Positions 1 to 7,206 are shown, counted from the first letter of the stretch. The stretch is 8,229 nucleotides of DNA from Dehalococcoidia bacterium (GCA_028715025.1 JAQTLG010000061.1:1-8229), one strand, 5' to 3'. Numbers and translations: made by a program. Notes: generated by a model not told the origin, from the letters alone.

Positions 1-51
1 TACAGGCGGCTTGCGGACAACTGCGGCGTCAAACCGGGTCCAAATAAGTAG
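1..51 (+). CDS. Possible C-terminal tail of an upstream gene (partial)
   Basis: Reading from base 1 gives 16 codons ending in TAG at 49-51, with a peptide tail ending CGVKPGPNK. The third codon positions are mostly G or C, as in the downstream genes, which is why this frame is preferred. The frame starting at base 3 is also open up to TAA at 45-47 and cannot be excluded. The piece is too short to assign a family. If real, the upstream gene ends about 40 bases before the promoter of the array. Confidence 0.25.
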   Translation, partial: YRRLADNCGVKPGPNK

Positions 52-92
52 ATATACGGATTGTCAAAGACGCTGCGGGACTCTCATCCAAC

Positions 93-120
93 TTGACTTT
101 ACGAGTAACTGTGTTAGAAT
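93..120 (+). promoter_or_regulatory. Sigma70-type promoter with extended -10, upstream of the array
   Basis: A -35 box TTGACT lies at 93-98, followed by a 16-base spacer and a -10 box TAGAAT at 115-120. The bases TGT at 112-114 place a TGn extended -10 directly before the hexamer. Each hexamer differs from consensus at one position. Transcription would begin near 126-128, leaving a leader of about 65 bases before the ATG at 192. This is the best promoter I can find by eye in the window and it sits at the head of the array. It also argues against translation starting at the TTG at 93, which is part of the -35 box. Confidence 0.6.
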
Positions 121-133
121 TGACCGGTCAATT
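118..133. promoter_or_regulatory. Perfect 16-bp palindrome, probable repressor operator
   Basis: AATTGACCGGTCAATT is an uninterrupted inverted repeat with no mismatch. It overlaps the last three bases of the -10 box and the predicted transcription start, where a bound dimer would block RNA polymerase. Size and symmetry fit TetR-family operators, and TetR-type regulators often control acyl-CoA metabolism in bacteria. The regulator's identity is inference because no regulator gene lies in the window. The GACC-GGTC arrangement is not the E. coli FadR site, which has the arms in the opposite order (GGTC-N-GACC). Confidence 0.5.
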
Positions 134-137
134 AACG

Positions 138-144
138 ATTGACC
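138..144 (+). promoter_or_regulatory. Third copy of the operator half-site
   Basis: ATTGACC at 138-144 repeats the left half of the palindrome (119-125) exactly, 19 bases downstream and on the same strand. It could be an accessory contact for the same regulator or a chance 7-mer. There is no matching inverted half next to it. Confidence 0.2.
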
Positions 145-182
145 ACAAAACGGGAACACCTCGCCCGCTGATGATGCGGATC

Positions 183-186
183 GGAG
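183..186 (+). promoter_or_regulatory. Ribosome binding site deciding the start of copy 1
   Basis: GGAG lies five bases before the ATG at 192. The reading frame is open upstream to a TTG at 93, but the extra 33 residues have no counterpart in the other four copies, and that TTG lies in the -35 box. Starting at 192 gives MDNYSWLKNYDEGVP, which aligns with the N-termini of all other copies. Confidence 0.6.
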
Positions 187-191
187 TCGAA

Positions 192-1898
192 ATGGATAAC
201 TATTCCTGGTTGAAGAATTATGATGAAGGTGTGCCTCGCACGCTCGAGCCTTATCCGAAAACGACTATGATCGATGTCGTCGATGAGTCAGCCAAAGCTA
301 AGCCCTACCGCGCCATGTTCTATTTCAAAGGATACAGGCTATTATATGACGATTTTGTGCGGCAGAGCGATGCACTGGCCGCAGGCCTGGTTGCTCTCGG
401 GATAAAGAAAGGAGACCGTGTAGCCCTGCTTTTGCCCAACTCACCGCAGATGGTGCTCGCATTCCAGGGCATATGGAAGGCGGGTGCAATAGCTGTTCCC
501 ATCAATCCTCTTTTTACCGAACACGAGCTGATGTATGCATTGACCGAGGTGGACGCCGCTGCCGTGATCGTGCTTAATCCCTTTTATCAGGCTGTAAAGA
601 ATATTCAGAAGGACACTACTGTCCGGATTGTCATCGCCACCAACATCAAGGAATATCTGCCTGCGCATCTCGGTCTGCTTTTCACGCTGGCCAGGGAGAA
701 GAAGGAGGGCTACAGGATTTCTCTGCAAAAGGCGGATGTGTGGTTTCAGGAACTGCTGCGGCAACATAAAAACGACCGCAGGCCTGATATTGAAGTCAGG
801 CCGGAGGACGCTGCCGTGATACTATTCAGCGGCGGTACCGCCGGTACTCCCAAGGGCGCCGTTGGTACACACGGCGCTCTCATCATGACCGCCATGCAGA
901 TTAATGCCTGGCTCAGCCCTGTACTGGAGCAATGGGAGGACAGAGTAGCTCTGACCATGCCGCTCTTCGATGTTTTCGGATGTGCTGGTGCGCTGGGTGC
1001 TGCCATGGTCAACCATTCGTCCTGCATCCTCATACCTGACCCGCGTGATATCACGGATGTGGTTAAAAGTATCAGGAAATATAAACCGGCCTTCATGCCC
1101 GGGGTGCCGACATTTTACATCGGGATCATGAACCATCCTATGGTGAAATCAGGCAAGGTGCGACTATCGAGCATGAAGATATGCATGGTTGGAGCAGCTC
1201 CGCTCATGGTGGAAACCAAACGGAAGTTTGAGAGCATGACGGGAGGGCGACTCATGGAAGGCTATGCTATGACAGAGACTATGCAGGGTGCAACGATCAA
1301 TCCCGTCCTGGGTTTTAATAAGGATGGCTCGGTGGGATTACCGTTGCCTGATGTAGTTATCAAAATAGTAGATTCTGAGACCGGTCGTAAAAGCATGGAA
1401 GCCGGTGAGCTTGGAGAGATATGTTTTAAAGCGCCGAACCTTATGAAGGGCTACTGGAACCGGCCTCGGGAGACAGACGACATGCTCAGGAAGGGATGGC
1501 TGTACAGCGGCGACATAGGTTATCTCGATAGTGACGGGTATCTTTTTCTGCATAGTCGAAAAAAAGATATCATCAAGGCCAGCGGCTCACAGGTCTGGCC
1601 GCACGAAGTTGAGGAGATATTAAATGAGCATCCGGCGGTTATGGAGGCCATCGTGGCCGGTGTGCCCGATCAGTACCAGGGTGAAGCAGTAAAGGCGTGG
1701 GTGGTGTTGAATGCCGGCATGAGCTGTACGGCTGACGAGCTCAGGGAGCACTGCAGATCCAAACTGTCGGCCTATAAAGTGCCGCGATACATCGAGTTCA
1801 AAAATAGTCTGCCCAAGACCCAGATAGGCAAGATACTGAGGAGGGTATTGATCGAGGAAGAGACAGGTAAACAGGGAGGGGAAACCAATCATACATAG
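192..1898 (+). CDS. Long-chain acyl-CoA synthetase-like protein, copy 1 (divergent)
   Basis: A 568-residue AMP-binding protein of full family length, with no signal peptide or membrane span. It should activate a fatty or related acid with ATP and CoA in the cytoplasm. Motifs in order: P-loop SGGTAGTPK at 213-221, PLFDVFG at 257-263, EGYAMTE at 356-362, YSGD at 438-441, SRKKD with K462 and G465 at 455-465, and the C-terminal PKTQIGK with the presumed catalytic Lys547. Two positions are odd. The usual second Thr of the GTTG loop is Ala217, and the usual His of the PLFH motif is Asp260; both copies 2-4 and copy 5 keep Thr and His. Ser466 also replaces the Phe seen in copies 2-4. The frame is intact, so it is not a pseudogene by sequence, but activity may be altered. 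It is first in the array, directly behind the promoter and operator, and ends 36 bases before copy 2. The family is clear; the substrate is unknown. Confidence 0.9.
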   Translation: MDNYSWLKNYDEGVPRTLEPYPKTTMIDVVDESAKAKPYRAMFYFKGYRLLYDDFVRQSDALAAGLVALGIKKGDRVALLLPNSPQMVLAFQGIWKAGAIAVPINPLFTEHELMYALTEVDAAAVIVLNPFYQAVKNIQKDTTVRIVIATNIKEYLPAHLGLLFTLAREKKEGYRISLQKADVWFQELLRQHKNDRRPDIEVRPEDAAVILFSGGTAGTPKGAVGTHGALIMTAMQINAWLSPVLEQWEDRVALTMPLFDVFGCAGALGAAMVNHSSCILIPDPRDITDVVKSIRKYKPAFMPGVPTFYIGIMNHPMVKSGKVRLSSMKICMVGAAPLMVETKRKFESMTGGRLMEGYAMTETMQGATINPVLGFNKDGSVGLPLPDVVIKIVDSETGRKSMEAGELGEICFKAPNLMKGYWNRPRETDDMLRKGWLYSGDIGYLDSDGYLFLHSRKKDIIKASGSQVWPHEVEEILNEHPAVMEAIVAGVPDQYQGEAVKAWVVLNAGMSCTADELREHCRSKLSAYKVPRYIEFKNSLPKTQIGKILRRVLIEEETGKQGGETNHT

Positions 1899-1920
1899 CT
1901 GCCATAGTAATAATTATGCT

Positions 1921-1926
1921 GGGAGG
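1921..1926 (+). promoter_or_regulatory. Ribosome binding site of copy 2
   Basis: GGGAGG lies eight bases before the ATG at 1935 and five before an in-frame TTG at 1932. The spacing and codon favour the ATG; the choice changes the product by a single residue. Confidence 0.6.
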
Positions 1927-1934
1927 TTGAATTG

Positions 1935-3635
1935 ATGACAGAATCATATCCATGGTTTAAAAGTTATGATGCGGCGGTGCCGCACAGCCTGGAACCATAC
2001 CCGCAGGTGACTTTTCTGGACGTGGTAGAGGAGGCCGCCAAGAAGAGGCCCGATCACAGGTTCATGATTTTCAAAGACAGGAACATCAGCTACAGCGAAC
2101 TTGTCAGGCTATATTCGGTGTTTGCCGCTGCCCTCAAGGCTAACGGCGTGAAGAAAGGCGACCGCGTTGCCATACTCCTGCCCAACTGCCCGCAGGGCTT
2201 TATCAGCTCGTTTGCAGTCTGGAAGGCCGGCGCCATACCTGTGCCGCTCAATCCGATGTATACAGAGCATGAATTACAGCACTCACTTAAGGAATGCGGG
2301 GCGGAGGTTGCCATCGTACTGACACCTTTCTATGCCACCGTCAAGAAGGTACAGCCGCAGACAAACCTCAGACTGGTCATTGCCACCAATATCAAGGAAT
2401 ATCTTCCGCCGTTCCTTGCGACTATGTTTACGCTGCTCAAGGAGAAGAAGGAGGGCCACCGGATTACTCTCCAGTCAGGCGACCTCCGGATGGCAGAGCT
2501 AATGAGCAAACATGCCGGTGACGCTAGTCCTGACTTTAAGCCTGTATCAGAAGATATCGCGCTGCTGCTTTTCAGCGGAGGCACTACCGGCGTTCCCAAG
2601 GGTGTAATCATAACCCACAAATGCTTGATTGCCGAGGCCTGGCAGCTCAAGGTCTGGAATGATAGCGTGCTGACGGAATGGGACGATGTGGTCATGATGA
2701 TCATGCCGCTCTTCCATGTCTACGGCTTCGCAGGTGTAATGGGCACATCCATCATGGGGCATAATCCACTTGCCGTTGTACCCAACCCGAGAGACCGTGA
2801 CGACGTAGTGAAGACTATAAACAAGGTGAAGCCTGCATATTTCCCTGCCGTTCCCACCATGTTCATAGCGCTGTTGGAGCATAAGCTTGTCAAGGCGGGC
2901 AAGGTTGATTTTAAGTCCATGAAGCTCTGCGTGGCGTCGGCGGCGCCGCTGCTGCCTGAGACCAAGCGGCGTTTCGAGGAATTGACGGGCGGCAAGCTGA
3001 TCGAAGGCTATGGCATGACCGAAGTGACTGCGGCCATTACCCTGGGTCCGGTGGAGGGCAAGTGGACGCCCGGATCGGCCGGCATTCCCCTACCGGATGT
3101 TATACTGCGTATAGTGGATGTTGAGACGGGTGAGAAAGACATGCCTCTGGGGACGGAGGGCGAGATCGTCGCCAAGTGCCCGCAGATAATGGTAGGTTAC
3201 TGGAACAGGCCGGAGGCCACGGAGGAGATGATCCGCAACGGGTGGCTGTATACCGGCGATATCGGCTATCTCAACGAAGAAGGTTGCCTCTTCATCACGT
3301 CGCGCAAGAAGGAATTGATCAAGCCCGGCGGCTTCCAGGTCTGGCCGCGCGAGGTGGAGGAATGCATCAGCACCTATCCAAAGGTAGCGGAAGTAGGAGT
3401 TGCGGGTATCCCCGATGCTTACCAGGTCGAGGCTGTCAAGGCCTGGGTGGTGTTACGCCAGGGAGAGACAGCTACACCTGAGGAGATCCAGGCGCATTGC
3501 CGTGAGAAACTGATAGCCTATAAAGTTCCCAAGCACGTGGAATTCAGGACCGAGTTGCCCAAGACACTGGTGGGCAAGATACTGAAACGTGTACTGGTTG
3601 AAGAGGAGATAGCTAAACAGAAAGCGGCGAAGTAA
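1935..3635 (+). CDS. Long-chain acyl-CoA synthetase (FadD/LcfA-like), copy 2
   Basis: A 566-residue acyl-CoA ligase with all expected motifs. The P-loop SGGTTGVPK is at 214-222, PLFHVYG with His261 at 258-264, EGYGMTE with Glu363 at 357-363, YTGD with Asp442, SRKKELIKPGG at 456-466, and PKTLVGK with presumed catalytic Lys548. A stretch at 157-175 (LPPFLATMFTLLKEKKEGH) matches the hydrophobic-then-basic insert of Bacillus LcfA and may touch the membrane. Known family chemistry is acid + ATP + CoA to acyl-CoA + AMP + PPi. Helix and loop residues after the P-loop (IITHKCLIAEAWQLKVW, 225-241) differ strongly from copies 3 and 4, suggesting a different acyl chain. An alternative TTG start lies one codon upstream at 1932. 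It follows copy 1 by 36 bases without a visible terminator, so the two are probably co-transcribed. Confidence 0.93.
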   Translation: MTESYPWFKSYDAAVPHSLEPYPQVTFLDVVEEAAKKRPDHRFMIFKDRNISYSELVRLYSVFAAALKANGVKKGDRVAILLPNCPQGFISSFAVWKAGAIPVPLNPMYTEHELQHSLKECGAEVAIVLTPFYATVKKVQPQTNLRLVIATNIKEYLPPFLATMFTLLKEKKEGHRITLQSGDLRMAELMSKHAGDASPDFKPVSEDIALLLFSGGTTGVPKGVIITHKCLIAEAWQLKVWNDSVLTEWDDVVMMIMPLFHVYGFAGVMGTSIMGHNPLAVVPNPRDRDDVVKTINKVKPAYFPAVPTMFIALLEHKLVKAGKVDFKSMKLCVASAAPLLPETKRRFEELTGGKLIEGYGMTEVTAAITLGPVEGKWTPGSAGIPLPDVILRIVDVETGEKDMPLGTEGEIVAKCPQIMVGYWNRPEATEEMIRNGWLYTGDIGYLNEEGCLFITSRKKELIKPGGFQVWPREVEECISTYPKVAEVGVAGIPDAYQVEAVKAWVVLRQGETATPEEIQAHCREKLIAYKVPKHVEFRTELPKTLVGKILKRVLVEEEIAKQKAAK

Positions 3636-3650
3636 TATCTCAAAGAGGTA

Positions 3651-3670
3651 ATTAGGCGAGGGCGCTTAAT
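3651..3670 (+). other. Small hairpin in the leader of copy 3
   Basis: Bases 3651-3670 can form an eight-pair stem, one pair being G-U, around the loop AGGG. It lies 16 bases after the stop of copy 2 and 15 bases before the Shine-Dalgarno site of copy 3. No T-run follows, so it is not a standard terminator. It may be chance. Confidence 0.2.
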
Positions 3671-3684
3671 GATAATAACAAATC

Positions 3685-3693
3685 TAAGGAGGT
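3685..3693 (+). promoter_or_regulatory. Full-length Shine-Dalgarno site fixing the TTG start of copy 3
   Basis: TAAGGAGGT pairs over its whole length with the conserved 3' end of 16S rRNA. It lies seven bases before TTG at 3701. No in-frame ATG exists near the conserved N-terminal WLKNYDKGVP, so the TTG is the only sensible start. The perfect site may compensate for the weak start codon. Confidence 0.75.
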
Positions 3694-3700
3694 TCTAATC

Positions 3701-5392
3701 TTGTCCGACAAAAGATGGTTAAAAAACTATGACAAAGGGGTCCCGGCCTCGCTGGAACCCTATCCCCAGAAGACGCTTGTCGACTACGTGGATGATGCCG
3801 TGAGAGAGCATCCCGATTACCCGATGGTGCTGTTTAAGAAGAGGAAGATGTCCTATGCTGAGATACAGAAGCTCAGCGATGAATTTGCGGCTGCTCTGGT
3901 GGCCAGAGGTGTAAAAAAGGGAGACCGCGTAGCCCTGATTATGCCCAATTGTCCCCAGGCCATCATCTGCCGCTGGGGCGCGTGGAAAGCCGGCGCTATC
4001 CTGGTACACATGAATCCCATGTATACGGAGTCCGAGCTCGAACACGCCCTCAAAGACTGTGGCGCCGAGACCGTAGTCGTGCTGACACTGTTCTACAATA
4101 CGGTCAAGAAGTTACAGCCAAGGACCAAATTGAAGCTGGTTATAGCTACCAGCATCAAGGATTATCTTCCGCCGGTACTCAAGGTGTTGTTCACGCTGGC
4201 CAAAGAGAAAAAGGAAGGCCACCGCATCGTGCTGCAGCCCGGCGATTTCTGGCTGACCGATCTGATCAAAGCCCAGGCAGGGGCAAAACGGCCCGATGTC
4301 AAAGTGCTCCCCGGTGACGAGGCACTTATACTTTTCTCCGGTGGAACAACAGGCACCCCCAAGGGCGTAGTCGGTACGCACCATTCGCAGGTCATGACGG
4401 GGCTGCAATTCAGCAGCTGGTTCGGCGAGATAGTCGAGCCTTACAAGGACGTGATGATGCTGGTGCTGCCGCTGTTTCACTCTTTCGCCACATATGCGGT
4501 GATGAGCACGGCCATCGTCGGCCACGCGGCCATGTCGCTGGTACCCAATCCGCGCGACCGTGACGATGTGGTCGCCACCATCAATCACGACAAGCCCTCG
4601 TTCTTCCCCGCCGTGCCCGCCATGTTCATCGCATTGTTGGAACATCCGGCAGTAAAGGCGGGCAAGGTGGATTTCAGCTCGATGAAATGCTGCAACTCCG
4701 GCGCAGCCCCCTTGCTGTACGAGACAAAGAAGCGTTTTGAGGACCTCACCGGCGGTCGCATTGTGGAGGGATACGGGCTGACCGAATCTACCATGGCCTG
4801 CTGCTGCACCCCTTACCGTGGAACCTGGAAGCAGGGATCTGTGGGTATGCCGCTCCCTGATGTTATTATCAGGATCGGCGACATTGAGACGGGCGAGGGC
4901 GATATGCCCGCCGGCAAGGAGGGGGAGATAGTTTTCAATGCCCCGCAGTTGATGAAAGGGTACTGGAACAGGCCTGAAGAGACCAAAGAGATGCTGCGGG
5001 ACGGCTGGCTGTATACGGGCGATGTCGGTTATATGGATGATGACGGTTACGTTTTCATCACATCGCGCAAAAAGGACCTGATCAAGCCCAGCGGCTTCCA
5101 GGTATGGCCGAGGGAAGTCGAGGAGGTAATCAGCAGCCATCCGGCGGTGGCGGAAGTCAGCGTGGCCGGTATTCCCGATGCCAAGCAGGGTGAAGCTGTG
5201 AAAGCCTGGGTAGTGCTGAAGGCCGGTAAGACGGCTACGGCGGAGGAGATACAGGCCTGGTGCAAGGAGAAGCTGGTCGCCTACAAGATACCCAAGTTCG
5301 TGGAATTCCGCAGCGACCTGCCCAAGACCATGGTCGGCAAGGTGCTGAGAAGGGTGCTGCAGGAGGAAGAGGCAGGAAAAAGCAAGAAGTAA
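3701..5392 (+). CDS. Long-chain acyl-CoA synthetase (FadD/LcfA-like), copy 3
   Basis: A 563-residue acyl-CoA ligase starting at TTG. Motifs: P-loop SGGTTGTPK at 213-221, PLFHSFA with His260, EGYGLTE with Glu362, YTGD with Asp441, SRKKDLIKPSG at 455-465, and PKTMVGK with presumed catalytic Lys547. The family activates free carboxylic acids to CoA thioesters in the cytoplasm or at the inner face of the membrane. Copy 4 is its nearest relative: across residues 22-131 I count about ten differences, and several nucleotide runs are nearly identical. Unusual for the array are paired cysteines at 330-331, just before SGAAPL-type sequence, and three consecutive cysteines at 367-369 after the TE motif, in a region expected to border the acyl pocket. 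The gene follows copy 2 by 65 bases, and a perfect hairpin lies just behind its stop. The substrate cannot be read from sequence. Confidence 0.94.
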   Translation: MSDKRWLKNYDKGVPASLEPYPQKTLVDYVDDAVREHPDYPMVLFKKRKMSYAEIQKLSDEFAAALVARGVKKGDRVALIMPNCPQAIICRWGAWKAGAILVHMNPMYTESELEHALKDCGAETVVVLTLFYNTVKKLQPRTKLKLVIATSIKDYLPPVLKVLFTLAKEKKEGHRIVLQPGDFWLTDLIKAQAGAKRPDVKVLPGDEALILFSGGTTGTPKGVVGTHHSQVMTGLQFSSWFGEIVEPYKDVMMLVLPLFHSFATYAVMSTAIVGHAAMSLVPNPRDRDDVVATINHDKPSFFPAVPAMFIALLEHPAVKAGKVDFSSMKCCNSGAAPLLYETKKRFEDLTGGRIVEGYGLTESTMACCCTPYRGTWKQGSVGMPLPDVIIRIGDIETGEGDMPAGKEGEIVFNAPQLMKGYWNRPEETKEMLRDGWLYTGDVGYMDDDGYVFITSRKKDLIKPSGFQVWPREVEEVISSHPAVAEVSVAGIPDAKQGEAVKAWVVLKAGKTATAEEIQAWCKEKLVAYKIPKFVEFRSDLPKTMVGKVLRRVLQEEEAGKSKK

Positions 5393-5403
5393 GTATAGGA
5401 ACA

Positions 5404-5437
5404 AGGCTGTCCCCGGCTGTACAGCCGGGGACAGCCT
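5404..5437. repeat. 34-bp perfect inverted repeat between copies 3 and 4
   Basis: The 17-base arm AGGCTGTCCCCGGCTGT (5404-5420) is followed with no spacer by its exact reverse complement (5421-5437). It starts 12 bases after the stop of copy 3. Transcribed, it would fold into a very stable GC-rich hairpin with TGTACA at the tip. Within each arm a six-base unit occurs twice (GGCTGT or ACAGCC). No T-tract follows on either strand, so it is not a textbook intrinsic terminator. A mRNA stabiliser or processing site, a tail-less terminator, or a REP-like dispersed palindrome are possible. Confidence 0.75.
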
Positions 5438-5475
5438 AAACATATAGTCAACGCATATAAAATATTAGTTTGATT

Positions 5476-5481
5476 GGAGGT
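5476..5481 (+). promoter_or_regulatory. Ribosome binding site deciding the start of copy 4
   Basis: GGAGGT lies six bases before ATG at 5488. The frame is open six codons further up to a TTG at 5470, but that TTG precedes the ribosome site and would add MIGGCC with no match in other copies. ATG at 5488 gives MAEYRWLKNYDPGVP, matching the array. Confidence 0.75.
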
Positions 5482-5487
5482 TGTTGC

Positions 5488-7176
5488 ATGGCTGAGTATC
5501 GCTGGTTAAAGAATTACGATCCCGGTGTCCCCCATACGCTGGAACCCTATCCCCAGAAGACGCTCATAGATTATGTGGATGAGGCCGTCAATGAACATCC
5601 TGATTATCCCATGGTGCTTTTCAAGAAGAGGAAGATGTCCTATGCTGAGATCCAGAAGCTCAGCGATGAGTTCGCCGCTGCTTTAGCTGCTAAGGGCGTA
5701 AAAAAGGGAGATCGTGTAGCGCTCATTATGCCCAACTGCCCGCAGGCCATTATCTGCCGCTGGGGGGCCTGGAAGGTCGGCGCCATACTGGTGCATTTAA
5801 ACCCTATGTATACGGAAAGCGAGCTGGAGCACGCCCTTAAGGATTGCGGGGCTGAGACCGTGGTCGTTCTGACCATGTTCTACAAGCAGTTTAAGAAGAT
5901 GCAGTCGCGTACCAACGTAAAGCTGGTCATTGCCACCAGCATCAAGGATTACCTTCCGCCCCTGCTCAATGTGCTCTTTACACTGCTCAAGGAGAAGAAG
6001 GAGGGGCACTATGTCGAACTGGAGGAGGGGGATTTTTGGTTGGTGGACCTGATAAAGCAGAATGCAGGCGCCAGGCGGCCGGATGTGAAGGTTACACCGC
6101 AGGACCCTGCGCTCATCCTTTTCAGCGGCGGCACAACGGGCACGCCCAAGGGCGTGGTAGGCACTCATCATTCTATGGTGATAACAGCCCTGCAGTACGC
6201 AGCGTGGTTCGGTGGCCAGATAGAAAGCTACAAGGATGTCTTAATGGCGTGCCTGCCGTTTTTTCATGTCTACGCTACCTACGGTGTCATGAGCACTGCC
6301 ATAGTGTGCCACGTGGCGTTGTCCATCGTTCCCAATCCGCGCGACCGCGAAGACCTGATTGCCACTATTCAACACGATAAACCGACTTTCTTCCCGGCAG
6401 TTCCTGCCCTTTATATCTCATTGCTGGAGCATCCCAAGGTCAAAGCCGGCAAGGTGGATTTCAAATCGATGAAGTTCTGTGTGTCCGGCGCAGCTCCGCT
6501 GCTGGCCGATACCAAGAAACGCTTCGAGGAGCTGACGGGTGGGCGTATAGTCGAGGGCTATGCCATGACCGAGGCTACCATGGCATCCTGCGTCACTCCT
6601 TACCTGGGCAAGTGGAAGGAGGGGTCCACCGGCATGCCGCTGCCCGACGTAATAGCCAGAATAGGCGATTTAGAGACGGGAGAAGGCGACATGCCCGCCG
6701 GCCAGGAAGGCGAAATTGTCATCAAGGCGCCGCAGCTCATGGTTGGATACTGGAACAGGCCCGAGGAGACCAAAGAGATGCTGCGGGATGGCTGGCTCTA
6801 CACCGGCGATATCGGTTACATAGATGAGGACGGCTATCTGTTCATCACCTCACGCAAAAAGGACCTGATCAAGCCCAGCGGATTTCAGGTGTGGCCGCGC
6901 GAGGTCGAGGAGGTCATTAGCACCAATCCAAACGTGGCCGAGGTCTGCGTGGCCGGCATACCCGATGCCAAGCAGGGAGAGGCGGTCAAGGCCTGGGTGG
7001 TGATGGAGGCCGGCAAGACCGCTACAGCGGAGGAGATACAGGCCTGGTGCAAGGATAAGCTGGTGGCCTATAAGATACCTAAATTTGTCGAATTCCGCAC
7101 CGAGTTGCCCAAGACCATGGTGGGCAAAGTGCTGAGGAGGGTACTGGTGGAAGAGGAGAAAGCTAAAGCAAAATAG
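5488..7176 (+). CDS. Long-chain acyl-CoA synthetase (FadD/LcfA-like), copy 4
   Basis: A 562-residue acyl-CoA ligase. Motifs: P-loop SGGTTGTPK at 213-221, PFFHVYA with His260, EGYAMTE with Glu362, YTGD with Asp441, SRKKDLIKPSG at 455-465, and PKTMVGK with presumed catalytic Lys547. The insert at 156-174 (LPPLLNVLFTLLKEKKEGH) is hydrophobic then basic. It is the sister of copy 3: ends of the proteins are almost identical, while the middle (about 131-300 and 364-380) has drifted, including the residues after the P-loop (HHSMVITALQYAAW here, HHSQVMTGLQFSSW in copy 3) and after the TE motif (ATMASCV here, STMACCC in copy 3). This pattern fits retained catalysis with a changed acyl pocket. Palindromes flank the gene on both sides, so its mRNA level could be set apart from its neighbours. 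The spacer ahead is the largest in the array (95 bases). Confidence 0.94.
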   Translation: MAEYRWLKNYDPGVPHTLEPYPQKTLIDYVDEAVNEHPDYPMVLFKKRKMSYAEIQKLSDEFAAALAAKGVKKGDRVALIMPNCPQAIICRWGAWKVGAILVHLNPMYTESELEHALKDCGAETVVVLTMFYKQFKKMQSRTNVKLVIATSIKDYLPPLLNVLFTLLKEKKEGHYVELEEGDFWLVDLIKQNAGARRPDVKVTPQDPALILFSGGTTGTPKGVVGTHHSMVITALQYAAWFGGQIESYKDVLMACLPFFHVYATYGVMSTAIVCHVALSIVPNPRDREDLIATIQHDKPTFFPAVPALYISLLEHPKVKAGKVDFKSMKFCVSGAAPLLADTKKRFEELTGGRIVEGYAMTEATMASCVTPYLGKWKEGSTGMPLPDVIARIGDLETGEGDMPAGQEGEIVIKAPQLMVGYWNRPEETKEMLRDGWLYTGDIGYIDEDGYLFITSRKKDLIKPSGFQVWPREVEEVISTNPNVAEVCVAGIPDAKQGEAVKAWVVMEAGKTATAEEIQAWCKDKLVAYKIPKFVEFRTELPKTMVGKVLRRVLVEEEKAKAK

Positions 7177-7180
7177 CAAA

Positions 7181-7202
7181 TCATTTTTTAATTAAAAAAT
7201 GA
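7181..7202. repeat. 22-bp perfect AT-rich palindrome after copy 4
   Basis: The arms TCATTTTTTAA (7181-7191) and TTAAAAAATGA (7192-7202) are exact reverse complements with no spacer. It begins five bases after the stop of copy 4 and ends four bases before a GC-rich hairpin. On the + strand the T-run precedes the GC hairpin, the wrong order for a terminator. Read on the minus strand the GC hairpin is followed after seven bases by six T's, so a weak minus-strand terminator is possible. It could also be a protein-binding site. Confidence 0.6.
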
Positions 7203-7206
7203 AGCG

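Noticed and set aside
93..191. N-terminal extension of copy 1 from TTG at 93
   Set aside because: The 33 extra residues have no match in the other copies, the TTG is part of the -35 box, and the ribosome site GGAG sits before ATG at 192.
5404..5437. Standard intrinsic terminator after copy 3
   Set aside because: The hairpin is strong but there is no T-tract on either strand next to it, so I list it as an inverted repeat of unknown role.
4112..5443. A 443-codon open frame on the minus strand opposite copy 3
   Set aside because: It lies almost wholly antisense to a clearly conserved enzyme gene, its product is a compositionally odd His/Arg/Gly/Leu-rich sequence with no recognisable motif, and similar antisense frames occur opposite the other copies. 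It is a shadow of codon bias.
5456..5461. TATAAA as a -10 box for an internal promoter before copy 4
   Set aside because: No acceptable -35 sequence lies 15-19 bases upstream; the region is simply AT-rich.
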